DNA of 64,000 bases. It comes from Tropicimonas sediminicola. GTDB taxonomy: Bacteria > Pseudomonadota > Alphaproteobacteria > Rhodobacterales > Rhodobacteraceae. The notes beneath the pieces are model-generated. The model was not told where the DNA came from. It saw only the letters and a list, made by a program, of their open reading frames with translations, and ran no database searches. Positions 59,226-64,000 of the stretch are shown piece after piece (the stretch's first letter is position 1; every line of letters starts with the position of its first letter). The stretch covers positions 1 through 64,000 of the forward strand of contig NZ_FZOY01000006.1 in the NCBI RefSeq assembly GCF_900188335.1, in the 5' to 3' direction. Position numbers and translations under genes: made by a program.

Positions 59226-59819
59226 AGCTTGGCCTTTCCGAATTGGCGTCACCGCGGCAGCACATGGCGCGGACCGGTCGGCATTTGCCATTCCACCGGC
59301 CCCCGACGCTCTGGCCGGCCCGACGGCCGCCATCGCGTTGCTGGCGCGAATTGCCCTGACCATAGACAGCTGAAAAACCGCGGAAAATGCGGCAAACCCG
59401 CGAATTGGGGCCATTGGGTGCAATCCCGCGTTCCGCTGGGTGCAAACCTCCGAGGGCGCTGCTGTTGCGATCAAATCTACGGAGCTTCGGGCACTTCAGC
59501 GCAACGCCAACCAAAAAACCATTCATTGCCGGAAGGTTGAACGGCGTTTTTCAGGTTTGAAAGCAGGAACCAACACCCCCCACCGAGCGTCATTGTTTCG
59601 CTACGGGCGCGAGTCATCTCGACACCCATTCGAGCGGGACATATGCTCCTCGGATACATAGGGAATTGCTCATGGTGTATTACAAGATGGTTGTGGCCGG
59701 GCGGTGCCCGGCTCTTTCCGCTATGGCCCGTCCGTTCCGACGGTCGGACCTCCAGAACCCCGGATGTCGAAGCGACGATCCTTCGCCGCGGTCGCAGCGC
59801 CGTCCGTCTTCGGAGGGCC
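59226..59819. other. 594-bp divergent intergenic region
   Basis: It lies between the RquA-like gene (minus) and the LuxR-type gene (plus). Several frames are open but none has convincing composition, and the longest are Arg/Pro-rich. The direct repeats at 59415-59445 are the clearest signal. The part from about 59500 to 59700 is more AT-rich than the surroundings, as expected of a promoter region. I did not find a convincing lux-box-type 20-bp dyad. Confidence 0.5.
59415..59445. repeat. pair of direct repeats TGGGTGCAA, 22-bp period
   Basis: TGGGTGCAA occurs at 59415-59423 and again at 59437-59445. The start-to-start distance of 22 bp is two helical turns, which would place two bound proteins on one DNA face. 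The pair is about 190 bp upstream of the RquA-like start and 375 bp upstream of the LuxR-type start. Candidate regulator site. Confidence 0.4.
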
Positions 59820-60575
59820 ATGAAGATTCTTGATTTCGTAGAAAGGGTGACCTCGCTGCGGGAGATGCAGGAGGTCTGGGACTACAGCAAGGAAGTCTTC
59901 GAGAATTTCGGGTTCAACCGCGTGCTCTACGGGTTCACGCGCTTTCGGTCCGGACAATCGCTCGGCGACCCGCTCGACATGCTGATCCTGACCAACCACG
60001 ACCGATCCTACATCCGCCCGTTCCTCGACGACGGTCTCTACATGAACGCCCCGATGACGCTCTGGGCGCTGGAGAACGTCGGCGCGAGTTCCTGGCGCGA
60101 CACGGACCGCATGGCCCGCGAGGGATTGCTGCCACCCGCCGCCTGCCGGATCTGGGAGTTCAACAAGAGCCAGGGCTTCCTGGCGGGATACACCATCAGC
60201 TTCCAGTCGAACTCGGTGCGGGCGAAGGGAGCGCTCAGCCTGACCTCGGTCCCTGCCCTCTCCTTCGAAGAGGTCGACGAGATCTGGGCCGAACATGGCC
60301 GTACGATCGAGGCCATGAGCAACGTGCTGCACCTGCGCCTGATCTCCATGCCCAACCCGGAAACGCGCCGGCATCTGACGCCGCGGCAGCGCGAGGCGCT
60401 CGAATGGGTGGGCGACGGCAAGACCACCGCGGAGATCGCTTCGATCATGGGACTGACGCCTGCGACGGTCGAAAAACACCTGCGACTCGCCCGCGAGGCG
60501 CTCGATGTTTCGACCACCGCACAGGCTGTTCTCAAGGCCGCTTTCCTGCACCAGATTTTCGGCCCTCGCGGCTAG
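59820..60575 (+). CDS. LuxR-type transcriptional regulator with autoinducer-binding domain, solo
   Basis: A 251-residue regulator. The N-terminal domain (about 10-165) follows the autoinducer-binding pattern (FGFNRVLYGFTRF, a Trp/Tyr-lined pocket with W81-type and D-containing segments, GFLAGYTISFQ). The C-terminal helix-turn-helix (about 185-245) has LTPRQREALEWVGDGKTTAEIASIMGLTPATVEKHL. No luxI-type synthase gene lies nearby, so it is a solo that may sense signals from elsewhere. The start follows CGGAGGG closely. It is divergent from the RquA-like gene. Confidence 0.88.
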   Translation: MKILDFVERVTSLREMQEVWDYSKEVFENFGFNRVLYGFTRFRSGQSLGDPLDMLILTNHDRSYIRPFLDDGLYMNAPMTLWALENVGASSWRDTDRMAREGLLPPAACRIWEFNKSQGFLAGYTISFQSNSVRAKGALSLTSVPALSFEEVDEIWAEHGRTIEAMSNVLHLRLISMPNPETRRHLTPRQREALEWVGDGKTTAEIASIMGLTPATVEKHLRLAREALDVSTTAQAVLKAAFLHQIFGPRG

Positions 60576-60731
60576 AAAGATTTTTCTGCATCGCAGCAAT
60601 GGCGACAATTCTTTAAATTCAAAACTTTATGCTCGCTCACGAAATCGTGGGTCAGGGATTCCCTACTTAACTTCCCCGGCGTTAGTGTGCGATCCTTGTC
60701 ATGTTCCGTGAGTGGTGGCTATTGAGCCATG
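60576..60731. other. gap after the LuxR-type gene with a candidate promoter
   Basis: No gene is seen in this AT-richer stretch (part of the 476-bp gap up to tsf). TTGTCA (60696-60701) and TATTGA (60720-60725) are 18 bp apart and could be a vegetative promoter for the RNA candidate that follows. A short stem TGGCT/AGCCA around ATTG (60715-60728) overlaps it. Confidence 0.35.
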
Positions 60732-60922
60732 GAACTGCAAACCGGGAGTCGCCGCGATTTCGGCGTTACCGGGGCGCTCCGGGAAACCGGATGTCGGTCC
60801 GCAGGCGTATAGTCAGCCTGTCGGGCCGACACCACCCATCCCGCCATCTGCATCCCCTCGTGATGGCGGAAACGTGTGGTTTGTGAAGCGGCGCAGACGG
60901 CCCGTTCTGCGCCGCTTCCTTT
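60732..60922 (+). ncRNA. candidate structured small RNA with intrinsic terminator
   Basis: This gene-free stretch is packed with nested stems. GCAAACC (about 60737) can pair with GGTTTGT (about 60878) as a closing stem. Inside are GTCGG...CCGAC enclosing GCAGGC...GCCTG, and CGCCATC with GATGGCG. At the 3' end AAGCGGCGCAGA (60886-60897) pairs perfectly with TCTGCGCCGCTT (60906-60917) and is followed by CCTTTT, an excellent plus-strand terminator. It faces the separate tsf terminator. Paired ends and about 190-nt length would suit a 6S-like RNA, but I could not match any known family. A long 3' UTR of the LuxR-type gene is the alternative. Confidence 0.5.
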
Positions 60923-60994
60923 TGCCTCGTGCAGATCCCATCGAGAGAAACGCATGCCCTGCCCGTCTTCCCCTCGCATCCGCGTGCGCCAATG

Positions 60995-61029
60995 AAAACG
61001 GCGCCGCCTCCTGTCCGGAGACGGCGCCG
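60995..61029 (-). terminator. terminator of the rpsB-tsf operon
   Basis: On the minus strand CGGCGCCGTCTCC pairs with GGAGGCGGCGCCG over 13 positions (one G-T) around GGACA, followed by TTTTC. It lies 23 bases after the tsf stop. Confidence 0.8.
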
Positions 61030-61051
61030 CAGTCCGAGTATCGTTGCCGGA

Positions 61052-61924
61052 TCAGCCCTGCATGGCTGCGACTTCGGCCGCGAAATCCTCTTCTTTCTTC
61101 TCGATGCCTTCGCCGACTTCCATGCGGACGAAGCCGGTCACCTCGGCGCCCGCTTCCTTGGCGGCGGCGGCGACGGTCAGGTCCGGGTTGACCACGAAGG
61201 CCTGGCCCAGCAGGGTCACCTCGGCGAGGAACTTGTTCATCCGGCCGGCGATCATCTTTTCGATCACCGCTTCCGGCTTGCCGGATTCGCGCGCGATCTC
61301 CATCTGGACCTGCTTTTCCTTCTCGACGATGGCGGGGTCGAGATCGGCTTCGGAGAGCGATGCCGGGTTCACGGCGGCGATGTGCATCGCAACCTGCTTG
61401 CCGAAGGCTTCGTCACCGCCCTTGAGCGCGACCAGCACGCCGATCTTGCCGAGGCCGGGGGCAGCCGCATTGTGGACGTAGGAGATCACCTGCTCGCCCT
61501 CGACGGTGGCCATGCGGCGCAGCGACATGTTCTCGCCGATCTTGGCGATCTTGTCGGTCACCACTTCCTCGACGGTCTTGCCGTCAAGCGCGGCGGCCTT
61601 GAGTTCTTCGACGTTGGACACCTTGGCGGCCGCGGCGGCGATGGCGCTGACCATCTCCTGGAACTCGGCGTTCTTGGCAACGAAGTCGGTCTCGGAGTTC
61701 ACCTCGACGACGACGCCCTTGCCGCCCTCGACGCTGATGCCCACGAGGCCCTCGGCGGCGGTGCGGCCGGACTTCTTGGCGGCCTTGGCCAGGCCCTTGG
61801 TGCGCAGCCAGTCGATCGCGGCTTCCATGTCGCCGTCGACCTCGGTCAGCGCCTTCTTGGCGTCCATCATGCCTGCGCCGGTCTGGTCGCGCAGTTCCTT
61901 CACCATTTTCGCGGTGATAGCCAT
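61052..61924 (-). CDS. tsf: translation elongation factor Ts
   Basis: A 290-residue nucleotide-exchange factor for EF-Tu. The N-terminal UBA-like start [20 protein letters not shown] and the core [18 protein letters not shown] are typical. Length is normal. It is the second gene of rpsB-tsf, with a hairpin between the two. Confidence 0.97.
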   Translation of the reverse strand: MAITAKMVKELRDQTGAGMMDAKKALTEVDGDMEAAIDWLRTKGLAKAAKKSGRTAAEGLVGISVEGGKGVVVEVNSETDFVAKNAEFQEMVSAIAAAAAKVSNVEELKAAALDGKTVEEVVTDKIAKIGENMSLRRMATVEGEQVISYVHNAAAPGLGKIGVLVALKGGDEAFGKQVAMHIAAVNPASLSEADLDPAIVEKEKQVQMEIARESGKPEAVIEKMIAGRMNKFLAEVTLLGQAFVVNPDLTVAAAAKEAGAEVTGFVRMEVGEGIEKKEEDFAAEVAAMQG

Positions 61925-61954
61925 CTTGGCTCTCCTCGATTTGGGGGTCGTGTC

Positions 61955-61976
61955 GCGGCAGGCAATAGCCTGCCGC
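61955..61976 (-). terminator. hairpin between rpsB and tsf
   Basis: GCGGCAGGC and GCCTGCCGC pair perfectly around four bases in the 90-bp gap. No T-tract follows on the minus strand, so it may be an attenuator or mRNA-processing hairpin that tunes the S2 to EF-Ts ratio. Confidence 0.5.
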
Positions 61977-62014
61977 CTGTGTCAGTTCCGTGACGCTGTC
62001 CCGGAGCGCCGGGC

Positions 62015-62803
62015 TCAGGCGTCGGCGGACGCCTCTTCGGCTTCCGGAGCGGCCTCGAGCGTCTCTTCGACGAGGGCCTCTTCCATCTCGCCGAGGTCGA
62101 TGCCGGCAGCGTCCATCTGGGCGGACATGCCGTCGAGCGCAGCGCGGGAGACGAGATCGCAGTAGAGCGCGATGGCGCGGGCGGCGTCATCGTTGCCGGG
62201 GATCACGTAATCCACGCCTTCGGGCGAGCAGTTGGTGTCGACGACCGCGACGACCGGGATGCCGAGCTTCTTGGCTTCGAGGATGGCCAGGTCTTCCTTC
62301 TTCACGTCGATGACGAAGAGGAGATCCGGAATGCCGCCCATCTCGCGGATACCGCCCAGGGAAGCTTGCAGCTTGGCCTGGTCGCGTTCCATGTGCAGGC
62401 GCTCTTTCTTGGTGAGGCCCTCGGCGCCCATCGCCATCTGCTCGTCAATGGCGCGCAGACGGTCGATCGACTGGGAGACGGTCTTCCAGTTGGTGAGCGT
62501 GCCGCCCAGCCAGCGGTGGTTCATGTAGTACTGCGCGCAACGCTCGGCGGCATCGGCGATCGGCTTCTGGGCCTGGCGCTTGGTGCCGACGAAGAGAATG
62601 CGGCCACCCTTGGCGACGGTGTCGCGCACGACCTGGAGAGCCTGGTCCAGCATCGGGACGGTCTGCGTCAGGTCGAGAATGTGGATGCCGTTACGGTCGC
62701 CGTAGATGTACTCGCCCATGCGGGGGTTCCACCGCTGGGTCTGGTGACCGAAGTGAACGCCAGCTTCGAGCAGCTGACGCAGAGTGAACTCAGGAAGCGC
62801 CAT
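62015..62803 (-). CDS. rpsB: 30S ribosomal protein S2
   Basis: A 262-residue S2. The start [45 protein letters not shown] and [20 protein letters not shown] are family hallmarks. It has an acidic Glu/Ala-rich C-terminal tail of about 25 residues. The 219-bp region upstream should contain the operon promoter and possibly an S2 autoregulatory leader, but I could not identify one with confidence. Confidence 0.97.
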   Translation of the reverse strand: MALPEFTLRQLLEAGVHFGHQTQRWNPRMGEYIYGDRNGIHILDLTQTVPMLDQALQVVRDTVAKGGRILFVGTKRQAQKPIADAAERCAQYYMNHRWLGGTLTNWKTVSQSIDRLRAIDEQMAMGAEGLTKKERLHMERDQAKLQASLGGIREMGGIPDLLFVIDVKKEDLAILEAKKLGIPVVAVVDTNCSPEGVDYVIPGNDDAARAIALYCDLVSRAALDGMSAQMDAAGIDLGEMEEALVEETLEAAPEAEEASADA

Positions 62804-63022
62804 GTCATATCCTTTCCGGTTTCGCGTCCTCGACAGGGCCGAACGGGATCTCTCCCAACCGGCGGACCGATACGGGGATGTCTCCCCCGCAGGCCCAGGC
62901 CCCGTCTGTGAAGTGGGCCGCGCATACTGCATCGGAGACGGGCTGGCAACCCCCTGCCCCGCTTTTCCGCTGCGACGCCGGCGCAAGGCTGCTAGTTTCG
63001 GCCTGACACCAAGGAGGATCCC

Positions 63023-63358
63023 GTGAAACTTCCCGATTTCCTGATGGCGCTGCCCGCGCTCGACATACCCTTTCCGGAAGACGTGGTCGAGAGCCGCGCC
63101 ATGCGCACCGAGGACGCGCTGCTGGTTTTCTTCATCTTCCACAAGGACGCGGAACTGCCGCCGCATTCGCACGGCGCGCAATGGGGCAGCGTTCTGCAAG
63201 GGGAGGTTCAGTTGACCGTCGATGGTGTGACCACGACCTACCGGCAGGGCGACAGCTATGACCTGCCGGCCGGCGTTGTCCATGCGGTAAAGGTCGCCGC
63301 CGGCACGATTGCGATGGATACGTTCGAGGAACCGGACCGGTATGCGCTGCGGCGGTAG
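63023..63358 (+). CDS. small cupin-domain protein
   Basis: A 111-residue single-cupin protein. The metal-binding first motif reads [19 protein letters not shown] and the second [16 protein letters not shown], giving His ligands at three positions and a Gln in place of the usual Glu. The role is unknown; small cupins include isomerases, dioxygenases and sensors. It is preceded by AAGGAGG. Confidence 0.82.
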   Translation: MKLPDFLMALPALDIPFPEDVVESRAMRTEDALLVFFIFHKDAELPPHSHGAQWGSVLQGEVQLTVDGVTTTYRQGDSYDLPAGVVHAVKVAAGTIAMDTFEEPDRYALRR

Positions 63359-63454
63359 TCGCACGAAGGATCTTTTGCCTCCGGCGGGACAATTCCGAAC
63401 AGATGGTGATGCGGAGCGCTTGCCTTCGGTCACGCCGCAGGGTTTCTTGCCCCC

Positions 63455-64000
63455 ATGGAAAAGACGCCGGACATTCTCTGCATCGGATCGGTTCTCTGGG
63501 ACGTGATCGGCCGCACGCCGCGGTCGATGGCGGTCGGGCATGACGTGCCGGGCCGCATTTCCCGGCTGCCCGGGGGCGTGGCCATGAATATCGCCATGGC
63601 GCTGGTGCGCGAGGGGATGCGACCGGCGCTGCTGACCGTTCTGGGCCAGGACGCCGAGGGCCGCGAGCTGGAGCAGGCGGCGCGGCGGATGGGGATGGTG
63701 ACCGAGCATGTCACCTGGTCCGACACCCTGCCGACCGATCAATACATGGCCATCGAAGCCGAGAACGGGCTGGTGGCGGCAATTGCCGACGCCCATTCGC
63801 TCGAACAGGCGGGTGATGCGATCCTGCAACCGCTGGCGGACGGGCGGCTCGGCTCGATCGATGCGCCGCATGCCGGGATCGTCGCGCTCGATGGCAACCT
63901 GACCGAAGAGCTCCTCTCAAGAATCGCCGACAGCCCGTTGTTTTCGATGGCCGATCTGCGGATCGCACCGGCATCTCCCGGCAAGGCCGGTCGCCTGCTG
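63455..64000 (+). CDS. PfkB-family sugar kinase, N-terminal part
   Basis: The first 182 residues of a ribokinase/PfkB-type kinase, cut by the right edge. [20 protein letters not shown] and [21 protein letters not shown] (the first PfkB signature, with the GGxxxN motif) are clear, and [16 protein letters not shown] follows. The ATP-binding second signature lies beyond the window. I recall that similar genes in Rhodobacterales sit beside pseudouridine-5'-phosphate glycosidase, which would suggest a pseudouridine kinase, but the partner is not visible here. Confidence 0.82.
   Translation, partial: MEKTPDILCIGSVLWDVIGRTPRSMAVGHDVPGRISRLPGGVAMNIAMALVREGMRPALLTVLGQDAEGRELEQAARRMGMVTEHVTWSDTLPTDQYMAIEAENGLVAAIADAHSLEQAGDAILQPLADGRLGSIDAPHAGIVALDGNLTEELLSRIADSPLFSMADLRIAPASPGKAGRLL

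Noticed and set aside
59477-59821. Minus-strand gene between the RquA-like and LuxR-type genes
   Set aside because: The translation is low-complexity Arg/Pro-rich at its start with no motif, and it lies across the LuxR-type start region.
60701-60886. Small protein gene of 61 codons upstream of the 60886 terminator
   Set aside because: Composition is His/Arg-rich without coding bias, and the stems in this stretch fit a structured RNA better.

Overview
The window is GC-rich chromosomal DNA of an alphaproteobacterium, most likely a Rhodobacterales/Rhodobacteraceae member. This rests on gene content: the CckA-CtrA phosphotransferase ChpT, a long-tailed ribosomal protein L21, a PAS_5-type protein, the ornithine-lipid pair olsB-olsA, and a phoR-pstSCAB-phoU-phoB cluster. 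No phage, insertion sequence, CRISPR array or clear foreign island was seen. Gene density is high, with many start/stop overlaps of 1-4 nt.

Layout. (1) 365-9985: a same-strand cluster encoding a soluble Hanks-type Ser/Thr kinase, an acidic FHA protein, a PP2C phosphatase, a degenerate GTPase-like protein, a full-length dynamin-like GTPase, a short dynamin-like GTPase, a small possible Roadblock-fold protein and an unrecognised protein. This is the most unusual part of the window and the best candidate for an undescribed system: a phosphorylation-controlled dynamin-type membrane-remodelling module. (2) 10115-18478: metH, ppc, a small cytochrome c and an imelysin-family protein. (3) 18727-20386: a PhoX-like phosphatase behind a Pho box, then tRNA-Ser(CGA). 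(4) 20854-28390: a DUF2059-like protein, rplU-rpmA, two GNAT genes, obgE, proB and proA. (5) 28416-36682: chpT, a DUF3553 protein, olsBA, thiE-like, trmJ-like, ctaA, an M32 carboxypeptidase and two envelope proteins. (6) 36791-42335: a minus-strand branched-chain amino acid ABC transporter operon (livK-G-F-x-H-M) with an extra small secreted protein between livF and livH.

(7) 42509-50609: small secreted proteins, a GlxA-type regulator, class II DAHP synthase, a PAS protein, yicC, gmk, a gamma-carbonic-anhydrase-like protein and a PLP enzyme. (8) 50672-58337: the phosphate operon phoR, pstS, pstC, pstA, pstB, phoU, phoB, with a three-unit Pho box before pstS and a strong terminator after phoB. 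(9) 58473-60575: an RquA-like methyltransferase and a solo LuxR-type regulator. (10) 60576-61051: a gene-free stretch that appears to encode a structured small RNA with its own terminator. (11) 61052-64000: tsf, rpsB, a cupin protein and a PfkB kinase cut by the right edge.

The PhoR-PhoB system probably controls both pstS and the distant phoX, because both have matching direct-repeat Pho boxes. The other strong leads are the RquA-like protein (possible rhodoquinone synthesis), the 60.7-60.9 kb RNA candidate, and a 13-bp inverted repeat at 46.94 kb carrying two opposed TTAACCAT (CtrA-type) half-sites. All assignments come from reading the sequence. No database search was run, and start codons are choices based on Shine-Dalgarno-like sequence and gene coupling.
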